Assembly: GCA_903855995.1 (NCBI GenBank)
Contig: CAIOAN010000007.1
Location: 186,001 to 250,000 of the forward strand
DNA length: 64,000 nt
From: an uncultured Opitutia bacterium
Lineage (GTDB): Bacteria > Verrucomicrobiota > Verrucomicrobiia > Opitutales > UBA953
Direction: 5' to 3'
Shown here one piece after another: positions 1 through 9,212 of this stretch (positions are counted from its first letter, which is position 1; each line of letters starts with the position of its first letter). A program made the translations under genes and the position numbers. Below the pieces are notes generated by a model. It worked only from the letters and a program-made list of their open reading frames with translations, did not search any database and was not told the DNA's origin.

Positions 1-2999
1 TCTCCAAGGGCGGCCTTTTGATGGATACGCGTGCTGGCATGCTTTCGGGTGGCGACCAGGGGCCGGCGGCCGTGCCCGGTGACCTCAAGAAGTCCTTGCT
101 CATCGTCGCGGTGCATCAGACCGATCCCGAGCTTTCGATGCCGCCCCGGAAGTCTGGCCCGAAGCTTTCGGACGCGAAGATCGCGACGCTCGAGAAGTGG
201 ATCATGATGGGCGCCCCGGCCCCTGCTGGTGCGGGTGCCGCCAAGCTGACCGGCCTTTCCCAGAAAGCCCGCGACCATTGGGCGTTCAAGCCCGTCGGTA
301 GTTATCCCGTGCCGACCAAACTCAGCATGCCCGGATGGTGCCAGAACGAGGTCGATGCTTTTGTCATGGCGAAGCTTGACCAGTTCGGTCTCAAGCCGAG
401 CCCTTCCGCCGACGGCGAAGCTCTGCTGCGCCGCCTTAATTACGATCTGATCGGCCTGCCGCCCTCTAATTCCGAAGCCGAAAGCTTCGGTCGCGAGTAT
501 GATGCCGCCGCCGCCCGTGATGCGCTTTCGCTGCGCAGCGGCCAGCCCGCCCGCGCCGCTACGGCGGTCGTTGAGCGTGCCGTGGACCGTCTGCTCGCCT
601 CGCCTCACTACGGCGAGCGCTGGGCCCGCCACTGGCTCGATACCGCCCGTTACTCCGACACCAAGGGGCTGCGCCGCAACGGAACCATCGAGAACTTCGA
701 AAGTTCCTGGACCTACCGCGATTACGTCATCGACGCCTTCAATGCGGACAAGCCCTACGACCAGTTCATCATCGAGCAGCTGGCGGCCGACCGCCTGCCC
801 GACCTCGCCAAGGATGACCCACGTCTTTCCGCCCTCGGCTTCATCACCGTCGGCAAGCGTTTCCAGAATAACGATGACACCATCGACGAGCGCATCGATG
901 CGACCACCAAGGGCTTCCTCGGTTTGACCGTGGCTTGCGCCCGTTGTCACGACCACAAGTTTGATCCAATTCCCGCCGCGGATTACTATTCGTTGCACGG
1001 CATCTTCTCCTCCATCGGCGAGCCCCTGCAGAATCCGGTGGTGCGTGATCCGTTGCTCGCCGGCAAGAACGCGCCCAGCAACGCCTACCGTGCCGACTTC
1101 GAGAAAAAGCACGCCGAACTCATCAACGACACCGCCCGCGGCTACTACAAGCACATCGCTGGCCTGATGAACAGTTTCCATAAGGAATTCGCGCCCCGCG
1201 CCATGGCTTCGATGCTCGGCGGCTACCGCAGCACCGCAGGTTACGACATCTTGAAGAAGTACGACCTGCAGGATTACCGCGAAATCGACAGTTCCTACAT
1301 GGTCCGCCCGGATTCGCCCATCACGGGTCCGCTCGCTCGCTTGAAGCGCGTCAGCGACAAGAATTTCGAGAAAGAGGCCCCCGGGGTGATTGCCGACGCC
1401 CTTGCCGACAAGAAGTCCCCCGTCAACCCGCTCATCGCCGACGCCCTGCGCAACCTCAAGCCGCGCACGCTCGAGGAAGTGGCTCTGGCCTACCAGGCCG
1501 TGTTCCTTAAGAACCACGACAAGATTTTCGCCCACATCCAGCTTCGCGCCGCTCCGGGGCGCAAGGGCGACAAAGATGACCCGGCCATCGCCCAGTTGGC
1601 CTCCTATCCCTGGCCGCTGCCCAACATCGAGGACATCAGCACCGTCCCGCTCCTCGAACTACTGACCGAAGCCCGCACCTTCTGCGAAAACTGGCAGGCT
1701 GCCCCCAGTCAGACTTTCCGGAACGGGAACAAGCCTGCGAAGTATTTCAAGTTCAAGGAACTCAATGACCTGGACATCACCCACAAGGGCGGACCTGGCA
1801 CCGCGATGGTCGTCACCGACAACGAGAAGCCCCGCGATAGTTACGTCTTCATCCGCGGCGATCGTAACAAGCGCGGGGCCGTCACGCCTCGCCAGTTCCT
1901 GGAAGTTCTCGCGGGCCCGGAACGTCTGCCCTTCTACGAAGGTAGCGGACGACGCGAACTTGCCTTGGCCATCGCCAGTCGCACCAATCCGCTCACCTCT
2001 CGCGTTCTAGTCAACCGTCTCTGGCTGCATCACTTTGGCGCCGGCATCGTCTCCACCCCGGACGACTTCGGTAACATGTCCGAAGCCCCCACCCACTTGG
2101 AGTTGCTCGACTGGATGGCCAATAACTTCGTCGAGAATGGTTGGTCGATCAAGAAGATGCACAAGAAGATCCTTCTCTCCGCGGCTTACCGTCAGTCCGC
2201 CAATCCGAATACCAACACACTTGTCATTCAGAAGGACAAGGCTGCTGTCGATCCTCTGAAGGTGGACTCCAGTAATAAGTATATCTGGCATGCGAACCTC
2301 CGTCGCCTCGATTTCGAGAGCATCCGTGACTCCATGCTGGTGCTGTCGGGCAAGCTCGATCGCGCCCTGGGTGGCCGTGCGGTCAATATCACCGACGAGC
2401 CTTACAGCTACCGTCGCACGATCTACGGATTCATTGACCGCGATAAGCTGAGCGAGTTGCAGTCCCAGTTCGATTTCGCCGATCCGGACATGGCGAACTC
2501 CAAGCGTGCCTCCACGATCGTGCCGCAGCAGGCCCTGTTCTTCATGAACAACCCGCTCGCAATCGAGGTTGCCCGCAACGTCACTTCCCGCCCCGAGATG
2601 CTCAAGGCTTCCTCGGATTCCGAGCGCGTCGCATTGCTCTACCGCATCATGTACCAGCGCTCTCCTACGGTGAATGAGCAGAAGGTCGCCCAGGAGTTCG
2701 TTGCCCGGATCGTCGGCTATATCGACGAGCCCACGCCAGTCTCCGCCGCCAAGGCTGACAAGCAGGCCAAGGCCAAGGAAATCAAAGCCAAGAACAAGGC
2801 TGCCGGTGCCGCCGCGATCGCGGCCTCAGGCAAACCCCTGACCCCGGCCGCCGCTCCCGATGTAAAGATGGATACAGAGATAAAAGGCGGCAAAATCGTG
2901 AATAAGACCGAAATGGTCTCCCGCAAAGAGCCTTCCAACCCCTGGGTCATGCTGGCCCAGTCGATGATTTGCTCCAATGAGTTTGTCTATTTGAACTAA
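1..2999 (+). CDS. PSCyt1/PSCyt2-PSD1 (DUF1549/DUF1553) protein, 5' truncated
   Basis: The reading frame is already open at base 3, and the first residues (SKGGLLMDTRAGMLSGGDQGP) are the inside of a PSCyt1 cytochrome-like domain, so the true start lies before the window. Then follow a PSCyt2/DUF1549 domain (about 270-1040, ending in a CARCHDHKFDP motif with a CxxCH haem-type signature) and a PSD1/DUF1553 domain (about 1900-2980, with the VLVNRLWLHHFG block). A basic Lys/Ala-rich insert lies at about 2740-2860. Such proteins are typical of Planctomycetes and Verrucomicrobia and are usually exported; a role in breaking down complex organic matter is often suggested but not proven. The DUF1501 gene follows after 33 nt, the usual partner order, so the two are probably one operon. 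Confidence 0.9.
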   Translation, partial: SKGGLLMDTRAGMLSGGDQGPAAVPGDLKKSLLIVAVHQTDPELSMPPRKSGPKLSDAKIATLEKWIMMGAPAPAGAGAAKLTGLSQKARDHWAFKPVGSYPVPTKLSMPGWCQNEVDAFVMAKLDQFGLKPSPSADGEALLRRLNYDLIGLPPSNSEAESFGREYDAAAARDALSLRSGQPARAATAVVERAVDRLLASPHYGERWARHWLDTARYSDTKGLRRNGTIENFESSWTYRDYVIDAFNADKPYDQFIIEQLAADRLPDLAKDDPRLSALGFITVGKRFQNNDDTIDERIDATTKGFLGLTVACARCHDHKFDPIPAADYYSLHGIFSSIGEPLQNPVVRDPLLAGKNAPSNAYRADFEKKHAELINDTARGYYKHIAGLMNSFHKEFAPRAMASMLGGYRSTAGYDILKKYDLQDYREIDSSYMVRPDSPITGPLARLKRVSDKNFEKEAPGVIADALADKKSPVNPLIADALRNLKPRTLEEVALAYQAVFLKNHDKIFAHIQLRAAPGRKGDKDDPAIAQLASYPWPLPNIEDISTVPLLELLTEARTFCENWQAAPSQTFRNGNKPAKYFKFKELNDLDITHKGGPGTAMVVTDNEKPRDSYVFIRGDRNKRGAVTPRQFLEVLAGPERLPFYEGSGRRELALAIASRTNPLTSRVLVNRLWLHHFGAGIVSTPDDFGNMSEAPTHLELLDWMANNFVENGWSIKKMHKKILLSAAYRQSANPNTNTLVIQKDKAAVDPLKVDSSNKYIWHANLRRLDFESIRDSMLVLSGKLDRALGGRAVNITDEPYSYRRTIYGFIDRDKLSELQSQFDFADPDMANSKRASTIVPQQALFFMNNPLAIEVARNVTSRPEMLKASSDSERVALLYRIMYQRSPTVNEQKVAQEFVARIVGYIDEPTPVSAAKADKQAKAKEIKAKNKAAGAAAIAASGKPLTPAAAPDVKMDTEIKGGKIVNKTEMVSRKEPSNPWVMLAQSMICSNEFVYLN

Positions 3000-3032
3000 T
3001 CCCCCCACACTCACCCCAACAACAATCCCATC

Positions 3033-4421
3033 ATGAAAGACACCAGCTGCGGCTATAATGTGCCGACCCCCAACTCCCGCCGCGAGTTCCTGCGCCAGAC
3101 CGGTCTGGGCATGGGCACGCTCGCCTTCGGCTCCATGGTCGCCGACTACATGGTCACCGACGCTCACGCCGAGGTCATGGCCAACCTGAAGCCCCGCAAG
3201 GCGCCTCTCGCCGCCAAGGCCAAGCACGTCATCCATATCTTCGCCGGCGGTGCGCCCTCGCACCTCGATACTTTCGATCCGAAGCCGAAGATGAAGGAGC
3301 TCGCTGACATGTCCGCCTCGGGCATGAACGGCGTCCTCTTCCCGACTCCCTTCGAATTCAAGAAGTCCGGCAAGTCCGGCCTCGAGATCAGCGAAATCTT
3401 CCCGAAGCTCCAGGGCGTCGCCGATGAAATGTGCGTGATCCGTTCGCTTCACCAGGATCTGCCGGCGCACGGCCCAGCTGCGAAACTGATGCACACCGGT
3501 TCGGCCATCCTCTCGAAGCCTTCCCTCGGTGCCTGGGTGCTCTACGGTCTGGGTACGGAAAGCCAGGATCTCCCCGGCTTCGTCAGCCTCGGCGGCAGTT
3601 CCGACGCCCGCACTTCCGCGTTCCTTCCGTCGCTCTACCAGGGTGCCAACACCTCGTTCCGTCCCGGCGCTCCGGCGAACAAGATTATCGCGAATCTGCA
3701 GAGCGAATTCACCACGCAGGACGCGCAGCGCAAGCAGCTCGACCTCGTGCGCCAGCTGAATGAGCGCCACATGCAGACCGTCCAGAAGGACGAGCAGCTC
3801 GAGGCCCGCATCGAGTCCTTTGAACTCGCGTTCCGCATGCAGACCGCGGCGACCGACGCCTTTGACATCTCCAAGGAGCCTGAGAAGATTCGCGAGATGT
3901 ACGGCAAGTCCGACCTCGGTGCCAAGCTCCTCTGCGCCCGTCGTCTCGTCGAGCGTGGCGTCCGCTTCGTCCAGGTCGACGCAGGTGGCTGGGATCACCA
4001 CACCAACCTTAACACGGCCATCACCCGCAAGGCCGGCGAAGTCGACGGCCCTGCCGCCGCTCTCATCGCCGATCTGAAGCAGCGCGGTCTCCTCGACCAG
4101 ACTCTCATCATCTGGGGCGGAGAATTCGGCCGCACCCCGACCACCGCTGGCCGCGTCAATGCGACCTCCGGGCGAGATCACCACGGCAAGGCTTTCTGTT
4201 GCTGGATGGCTGGTGGCGGCGTCAAGGGCGGCATGGCCTACGGCGAAACCGACGAAATCGGCTCCCAGGTCGCCTCCGACGGCGTCGACATCCATGACCT
4301 GCATGCGACGATTCTTCGTCTGCTCGGCTTCGATCACACCAAGCTCACCTACCGCTACAACGGCCGCGACTTCCGCCTTACCGATAACTTCGGCAAGGTC
4401 GTCGATAAGGTCATCGCGTAA
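3033..4421 (+). CDS. DUF1501 protein (alkaline phosphatase/sulfatase fold)
   Basis: A 462-residue protein with an N-terminal twin-arginine-like signal (RREFLRQTGLGMGTLAFGS, about residues 12-30), then a DUF1501 domain to the end. Visible family blocks are GGAPSHLDTFDPKP near residue 73, a GGWDHH block near 322 and WGGEFGRTP near 363, which hold the likely metal ligands of this alkaline-phosphatase-like fold. It lacks the Cys/Ser-x-Pro-x-Arg signature of true sulfatases. It follows the PSCyt/PSD1 gene directly and ends at a strong terminator, so the pair forms a two-gene unit. The Tat signal suggests export after folding. The substrate is unknown. Confidence 0.9.
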   Translation: MKDTSCGYNVPTPNSRREFLRQTGLGMGTLAFGSMVADYMVTDAHAEVMANLKPRKAPLAAKAKHVIHIFAGGAPSHLDTFDPKPKMKELADMSASGMNGVLFPTPFEFKKSGKSGLEISEIFPKLQGVADEMCVIRSLHQDLPAHGPAAKLMHTGSAILSKPSLGAWVLYGLGTESQDLPGFVSLGGSSDARTSAFLPSLYQGANTSFRPGAPANKIIANLQSEFTTQDAQRKQLDLVRQLNERHMQTVQKDEQLEARIESFELAFRMQTAATDAFDISKEPEKIREMYGKSDLGAKLLCARRLVERGVRFVQVDAGGWDHHTNLNTAITRKAGEVDGPAAALIADLKQRGLLDQTLIIWGGEFGRTPTTAGRVNATSGRDHHGKAFCCWMAGGGVKGGMAYGETDEIGSQVASDGVDIHDLHATILRLLGFDHTKLTYRYNGRDFRLTDNFGKVVDKVIA

Positions 4422-4440
4422 GCCAAAGGGCAGTCCTCGA

Positions 4441-4473
4441 AAAGGGCGGCACCGTAAGGTGGTCGCCCTTTTT
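4441..4473 (+). terminator. Rho-independent terminator after the DUF1501 gene
   Basis: The stem AAAGGGCG pairs with CGCCCTTT, with an inner ACC/GGT pair around a GTAA loop, and runs into a T-rich tail. Confidence 0.8.
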
Positions 4474-4490
4474 ATTGCCCGGATGGCCGG

Positions 4491-4520
4491 TTGCCTCGGC
4501 GTCCGATTCGCATCTAATCC
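4491..4520 (+). promoter_or_regulatory. Candidate promoter of the repeat protein
   Basis: TTGCCT, 18 nt, TAATCC. The -10 box ends 10 nt before the ATG at 4531, so the mRNA leader would be only a few bases long. Confidence 0.4.
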
Positions 4521-4530
4521 TTAGATCCCC

Positions 4531-5196
4531 ATGATGACCCGGTTCACTCTTCTGGCGGCGATTTCACTGGGTGCGCTGGGCGTACTAATCGTCGGCTTCA
4601 GCGACGACTCTGCTCCGGTGTCGACGGATTCGCCGAGGCCATTGGCCTCGCCCGCGCCTTTGGCGGCCGCCTCTAGAGCGAGCGCGAACCTAAGTTCAGG
4701 TGCTTCCGCGCGAAAGCCGTCAGGCGGTGTGTTGATCGTGCCGTCCGCCGACATTTCAGGCGAGGCTGGCGACACTCCAAGTGCGGGCATCAAGGCCGAT
4801 ACGAACTCAGGCCGCTTGCCGCATTCGGCAGTTCGTTCGACCGACGGGTTGGGTCGAGCGGAGGTGAGGTATGACAACGGAGTGACGGCCACCACGACGC
4901 GCGACCCGTTGGGTGGCTCCACGACGCGATATAGTAACGGTGAGACGGCGACCACCCGGCCCGACCCGCTCGGCGGCTCGACGACCCGATTCTCCAATGG
5001 AGTCACGGCGACGACCCGCCCGGATCCGCTCGGTGGCAGCAGTACTTATTACAGCGACGGCACGCGCTCGACCACACGGAGCGATCCCTTTGGTAATCAG
5101 GTCACGACCTATTCCGATGGCCGAACGGAAACCCTGCGACCCGATCCATTCGCCCCGGCTACGGGTGGTAATGGCGGGAAGAGCGGTCGAAAATGA
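4531..5196 (+). CDS. Secreted or anchored protein with five 20-residue repeats
   Basis: A 221-residue protein of unknown function. Residues 1-23 form a hydrophobic signal or anchor segment, followed by a Ser/Ala/Pro-rich low-complexity stretch (about 25-100). Residues 105-204 are five tandem 20-residue units (60 bp each, 4843-5142) of the form DPLGGSTTRYSNGETATTRP, decaying towards both ends (DGLGRAEVRYDNG... first, DPFGNQVTTYSDG... last). The Tyr-x-Asp/Asn-Gly core and the strand-forming Thr/Arg pattern recall YD/RHS-type repeats, but the unit is shorter and no RHS core is present. The C-terminus is Gly-rich and basic. It may be a surface or cell-wall protein. Either ATG of the ATGATG at 4531 could be used. 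Confidence 0.7.
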   Translation: MMTRFTLLAAISLGALGVLIVGFSDDSAPVSTDSPRPLASPAPLAAASRASANLSSGASARKPSGGVLIVPSADISGEAGDTPSAGIKADTNSGRLPHSAVRSTDGLGRAEVRYDNGVTATTTRDPLGGSTTRYSNGETATTRPDPLGGSTTRFSNGVTATTRPDPLGGSSTYYSDGTRSTTRSDPFGNQVTTYSDGRTETLRPDPFAPATGGNGGKSGRK

Positions 5197-5260
5197 TGTT
5201 CGGCGGCCAACCGCACGCTTGAAATCTCCCAGGGGCGATTTCAGTCTCTCGATCTACCCC

Positions 5261-6340
5261 ATGAAGCGTCATCTCCATCTCTGGACGGCCTTGGCCGCCC
5301 TCGTCCTCGCCTTGCCGGCCGTTGCCGCCGAAGCCTTCACCTCCGGTCCTGGCTGGCTGGAATTTCCCGCTGGCAAAGGTCTTGGCGCTGGAAAGCACGT
5401 GGTCTTGCTCGCGGGCGATGAAGAGTATCGTTCTGAGGAGTCGCTGCCGATGCTGGCGCGCATTCTTTCCGAGCGCCACGGCTTCAAGTGTACGGTGCTT
5501 TTCTCCCATGACGATGGGGTGATCAATCCGAACAGCGGCGCCACCTTGGGTAAGCCCGAGGCCCTCGATTCGGCTGACGCGCTCGTCCTTGGCTTGCGTT
5601 TCCGCAAATGGAACGAAGCAGCCCTCGCGAAGTTCGACGCAGCCGTGAAGCGCGGCGTGCCGATCGTCGCCACCCGCACCAGCACCCACGCCTTCGCCGG
5701 CATTCCGAAAGACAGCGCCTTCGTTGCCTATAACTGGAATAATAACGGCGGCTTCGGCCGCAACGTCCTCGGCGAGACCTGGATCAGCCATTGGGGAAAT
5801 CACAAATCCGAGGCCACCCGCACGGCCGTCGAGCCGGGCGCCGAGAAACTCGCGATTCTCAACGGCGTCGGCCAGATCTTCGGTGACACCGATGTCTACG
5901 AAGCCCATCCCCCGGCCGACGTCCAGGTCCTCCTCCGCGGCCTTGTGCTCAAGGGCATGAACCCCGAAGATCCTCTCAGCGAACGTGCCAAGCAGCGCTC
6001 CGACAAGCAGGAGCAGGGCGTTAACTCTCCCGCGATGGCCGTGGCCTGGACCCGCGAAGTCACTAATGCCGCGGGCACCAAGAACCGCGTGCTGACGACC
6101 ACGATGGCCTCGGCGAGCGACCTCAAGGACGAATCACTCCGCCGCCTGCTCGTCAACGGCGTCTTCTGGGGATTGCATCTCGACGTCCCCGCCAAGGCGG
6201 ATGTCACCCCGCTCGTGGAGTGGAAGCCCAGCAAATATTCGTTCAACATGTTCCACCCCGGCCTGAAGGCTGAGGATTTCGTGGGAGTGCTGCCGCCGCC
6301 CGTCACGGCCCCGCCGCCCGCCCCGAAGAAGAAAAAATAA
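5261..6340 (+). CDS. ThuA-like (trehalose utilization family) secreted protein
   Basis: A 359-residue protein. The ATG at 5261 was chosen because it starts a clear signal peptide (MKRHLHLWTALAALVLALPAVAA); the open frame runs further upstream without support. The mature part carries a ThuA-type glutamine-amidotransferase-like fold: HVVLLAGDEEYRSEE near the start, the SADALVLGLRFRKW block, and VPIVATRTSTHAFAG. ThuA-like proteins are very abundant in Verrucomicrobia and Planctomycetes and often sit near sugar oxidoreductases; their reaction is unsettled. It ends in a Pro/Lys-rich tail and is followed by a terminator. The gap to the preceding gene is 64 nt. Confidence 0.8.
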   Translation: MKRHLHLWTALAALVLALPAVAAEAFTSGPGWLEFPAGKGLGAGKHVVLLAGDEEYRSEESLPMLARILSERHGFKCTVLFSHDDGVINPNSGATLGKPEALDSADALVLGLRFRKWNEAALAKFDAAVKRGVPIVATRTSTHAFAGIPKDSAFVAYNWNNNGGFGRNVLGETWISHWGNHKSEATRTAVEPGAEKLAILNGVGQIFGDTDVYEAHPPADVQVLLRGLVLKGMNPEDPLSERAKQRSDKQEQGVNSPAMAVAWTREVTNAAGTKNRVLTTTMASASDLKDESLRRLLVNGVFWGLHLDVPAKADVTPLVEWKPSKYSFNMFHPGLKAEDFVGVLPPPVTAPPPAPKKKK

Positions 6341-6361
6341 ACAGCCTCAGCGATCCAGATT

Positions 6362-6391
6362 ACAGGCGCATCGTTCGATGCGCCTGTTTTG
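6362..6391 (+). terminator. Terminator after the ThuA-like gene
   Basis: A perfect 12-bp stem (ACAGGCGCATCG/CGATGCGCCTGT, TT loop) followed by TTTTGTTT. It lies between two convergent genes. Confidence 0.85.
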
Positions 6392-6392
6392 T

Positions 6393-8219
6393 TTAAGCCC
6401 GGATACCGCGGTTCACCAGCAGCTGAATCAGGCCGTCGTTATAGATGATATAGGCGCCTTCGCGGGAGGTGGCATCACGGACTTCGATGTCGTCGGTCAC
6501 GACAAACCACGGGGCTTCGACGGTCTTATCTTTGGCCACAAGATCCATGATGTCGTGGTCCGCCTTGGAGCCGGCGCGACTGAAGGTAATCTTCACGCGA
6601 GGATTGGAGGTCTTCAAGGCGACCGGTTGTCCGTCGAAACTCACCCATAGGTGAAGCCCCGCCGCTTCATCGGCAAGTTTCTCCAGCAGTTGAACGACTT
6701 TTTGGCGTGCGGCGGCATCTAGGAGGAAGCGGTTTTCGCCCTGGGCGTTTTTCTTGGACCCAAGTTTAAGCCCGAGATATTCCTGGCGAAGACAGGCGAA
6801 GTTATTGGCGTCGACCGCGAGGCGGGCGGGTTCGCCGGTGGCCACGGCGCGTTCGAGGAGCGCCAGCGGGCCGGATTGCTTGTGTTCGTGGAACGCTTGG
6901 TCGGCGAGTAGGGAGCGCCGGCGATGGATGTCGCGGCGGTAAAGGTCGGCGTGACGTGAATCGACGAGGCCGGATTGCTCGGCGAGATGCAGGGCGCTCT
7001 CGATCGACTTAAGCTCCCGGGTGTCGGCCACGTTGATTTTCGCGGAGATGCGTTCAAGGAAGGGATCCGAGGGGTGGTCGCGTTTCTCCAGTTCGTAGCG
7101 GACTTTTTCGACGTGTTCGGTGATCCGTTTTTCGAGGGTGATGACTTCAGGCAACGTCTGCCCGGCGGTGCGCTGGTAGCGGCGGAGCAGTTTGAGCATG
7201 TCTTCCATCTGGGGGATGGCCTGGCGTAGCTCATGTTCTTTCGCCAGAAACGGGTCGGCGTCGCGCTGGGCTTTCCGCACTTTCTCGTAGGTCTCGGTCG
7301 TGAGCTGGCGCAGCTTGGCCACCTCGTCGGAGGCGGCTTTCAAGATGCGGGCATCGGCGAGCCAGGGGCGGATTTCTTCGGAGAGCAGTTCTTCGGCAAT
7401 TTCCCGGGCTTTCTTGGCGACTTGTTCGCGGGCGCGATCAAGCTCGCCGCGGAGGCGGAGGATATCCTCTTCCGCTTTCGCGGCACGTGCGTTGGCGGCT
7501 TGCACGGATGATTCCATCGCGGCCAAGTTCTGGGCGGCTTCCTGCGCCTGCCGGGCGGCTTCCTCGCGCACTTTCCGGACGTCGGCCTCCTTGGCCTCGA
7601 TTTCGTTGGTGTGCTGGCGGCGTACCTGGCGGAGTTCGTTTTCGCGGGAGGCTTTCCCCTGGGCGAGATCCTGCTGCAAGCGGCGGAGCGTGCGATCGGC
7701 GGAGTCCAGCGCGTCGGTGGAGTCCGGTCCGGCTTTTTCGCTCTGGCCGCTGAGTTTGGTCATGACCGCTTTCCAGGCCTTGGGGTCCGGCTTGCCGGAT
7801 TGGGGTTTTGATTGAGCCGACAATTTGGCGAGTAGGTCAACCGGCAGGGTGGCATCTTTCAGCTCGGCCTGATTATTCCAAAGAATGCAAAGCAAGGTGG
7901 CGCGCGGGCCGCCGATGACAATGGCGAGCTCGTCGAGATGCTCCAGTAGCTTGGCTTTGTCGCACTTCAGGGTTTCGGCATACCAAGGTAAGTGATCGGA
8001 GATGGCCGACGCGTCTTGGGCCAGCCTGGAGAGCCGCTGCTTGAAGAGCCATTTCGCGTTGCGGAGGAATGGTCGGCGGTGGATGAAGCCGCCTGGAATC
8101 TGCTTGGCTAAGGAGAGCAACGGGGCGTCCGCGACATGGTTCAAGTCCAGGATGAGTTGCTCCGACAGCGTCTTGCGCAATGGGTCGATTGCGTCGGTCT
8201 TGTAGGAGAATTGTCCCAT
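6393..8219 (-). CDS. Coiled-coil protein with C-terminal YacP-like NYN nuclease domain
   Basis: A 608-residue protein from the ATG at 8219 (a TTG lies one codon upstream). Residues 1-140 form an alpha-helical N-terminal region that I do not recognise. Residues about 175-290 are a long Ala/Glu/Arg-rich coiled coil, followed by further helices. From about residue 465 there is a NYN domain of the YacP type (PIN-like fold): VDANNF, an internal FDG, RAGSKADHDIMDLV and VVTDDIEVRDA supply the expected acidic metal-binding residues. YacP/Rae1-type proteins are ribonucleases, in Bacillus ribosome-associated. Stand-alone YacP proteins have about 170 residues, so this one is a large fusion. It is monocistronic and convergent with the ThuA-like gene. 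Confidence 0.75.
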   Translation of the reverse strand: MGQFSYKTDAIDPLRKTLSEQLILDLNHVADAPLLSLAKQIPGGFIHRRPFLRNAKWLFKQRLSRLAQDASAISDHLPWYAETLKCDKAKLLEHLDELAIVIGGPRATLLCILWNNQAELKDATLPVDLLAKLSAQSKPQSGKPDPKAWKAVMTKLSGQSEKAGPDSTDALDSADRTLRRLQQDLAQGKASRENELRQVRRQHTNEIEAKEADVRKVREEAARQAQEAAQNLAAMESSVQAANARAAKAEEDILRLRGELDRAREQVAKKAREIAEELLSEEIRPWLADARILKAASDEVAKLRQLTTETYEKVRKAQRDADPFLAKEHELRQAIPQMEDMLKLLRRYQRTAGQTLPEVITLEKRITEHVEKVRYELEKRDHPSDPFLERISAKINVADTRELKSIESALHLAEQSGLVDSRHADLYRRDIHRRRSLLADQAFHEHKQSGPLALLERAVATGEPARLAVDANNFACLRQEYLGLKLGSKKNAQGENRFLLDAAARQKVVQLLEKLADEAAGLHLWVSFDGQPVALKTSNPRVKITFSRAGSKADHDIMDLVAKDKTVEAPWFVVTDDIEVRDATSREGAYIIYNDGLIQLLVNRGIRA

Positions 8220-8333
8220 CAAGGAAGCATACTTGGCGACCCGGCCGGGGCAAGGGCGGGTCAGCTCCCCGGGCGGTTTTTTTGGTTCAGACTCGCCAGC
8301 GCGAAGGGAAGGGGGTTCGTTCGAGCCTGTTTA

Positions 8334-9212
8334 ATGCGTTCCGCTGAATCTATCATCATTCCCCTCTGCTCGGCCGTGGGTTACACCTTCGCCGCTTTGA
8401 TGCTCAAGCGGGCGATGGATGGTGGTCATCCGTGGAGGGTCCTTTTCATCGTAAATCTGATCGGGGCGCTGCTTTTCCAGAGTTGGCTGCTGCACGGCGG
8501 AGAGCCTTTCACGGCAACGAACGTCACCCACGCCATCTTGGCGGGGACGGCATTTTTCATCGGCCAGGTCTTCACCTTCATCGCCATCAGTCGGGGGGAT
8601 ATCTCCATCGCCACGCCGGTGCTCGGAACGAAGGTGATCTTCGTGGCCTTGCTGGTCTTCGTGACCGGCGGCGAGCACCTTGGCTGGAAGCTTTGGGTGG
8701 CAACCTTCCTGACCACGCTGGCGTTGGCCTTGCTGGGCGGGGAGTGGCATGCGAACCGTCAGCGGCTGCTCTTGAGCGTCGGCTTCGCCTTTCTCGCGTC
8801 GATCGCTTTTGCCGCGACCGACGTCATGCAGCAGCTCTGGGTGCCCGGGGTCGGCTTCGGGCATTTTGCACCCGTGATGTTTGCGACGGTTGGACTGCTC
8901 TCCTTTTCCTTGGTCCCTTTTTTTTCGGCGCCGTTGCGCGAGATGCCGCGGTCCATGGTGGTCTGGGCGTTTGGCGGCGGCTTGGTTCTCACGATTCAGG
9001 CCATGGGAATCGCCTATTGTATTGCGGTCTACCATGAGGTAACCGTCACCAACGTCCTTTATAACACCCGCGGCCTCTGGAGCGTGGCGCTGGTCTGGGT
9101 CGTCGGGCATTGGTTCTCCAACTCGGAGAAGCACGTGGGGCGGGCGATCATGACGCGCCGGCTCATCGGGGCTTTGATTCTCTTGGCCGCGGTCTACCTA
9201 AGCCTGTCCTGA
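8334..9212 (+). CDS. DMT-superfamily (EamA-like) transporter
   Basis: A 292-residue integral membrane protein with about ten hydrophobic segments arranged as two EamA-like halves (for example FIVNLIGALLFQSWLL, and SVALVWVVGHWF near the end). The ATG at 8334 begins MRSAESIIIPLCSAVGYTF, with the first membrane segment directly after it; the upstream part of the open frame overlaps the divergent gene and was not used. EamA proteins export or import small metabolites such as amino acids or nucleotide sugars; the substrate cannot be read from the sequence. Its stop codon abuts the stop codon of the convergent panC gene with no spacer. Confidence 0.8.
   Translation: MRSAESIIIPLCSAVGYTFAALMLKRAMDGGHPWRVLFIVNLIGALLFQSWLLHGGEPFTATNVTHAILAGTAFFIGQVFTFIAISRGDISIATPVLGTKVIFVALLVFVTGGEHLGWKLWVATFLTTLALALLGGEWHANRQRLLLSVGFAFLASIAFAATDVMQQLWVPGVGFGHFAPVMFATVGLLSFSLVPFFSAPLREMPRSMVVWAFGGGLVLTIQAMGIAYCIAVYHEVTVTNVLYNTRGLWSVALVWVVGHWFSNSEKHVGRAIMTRRLIGALILLAAVYLSLS

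Noticed and set aside
2826-4337. Long open frame on the minus strand (503 codons) opposite the DUF1501 gene
   Set aside because: It is the antisense shadow of a GC-rich gene with few stop codons; its product has no family pattern and is full of Gly/Ala/Val runs, while the plus strand carries a recognised family.
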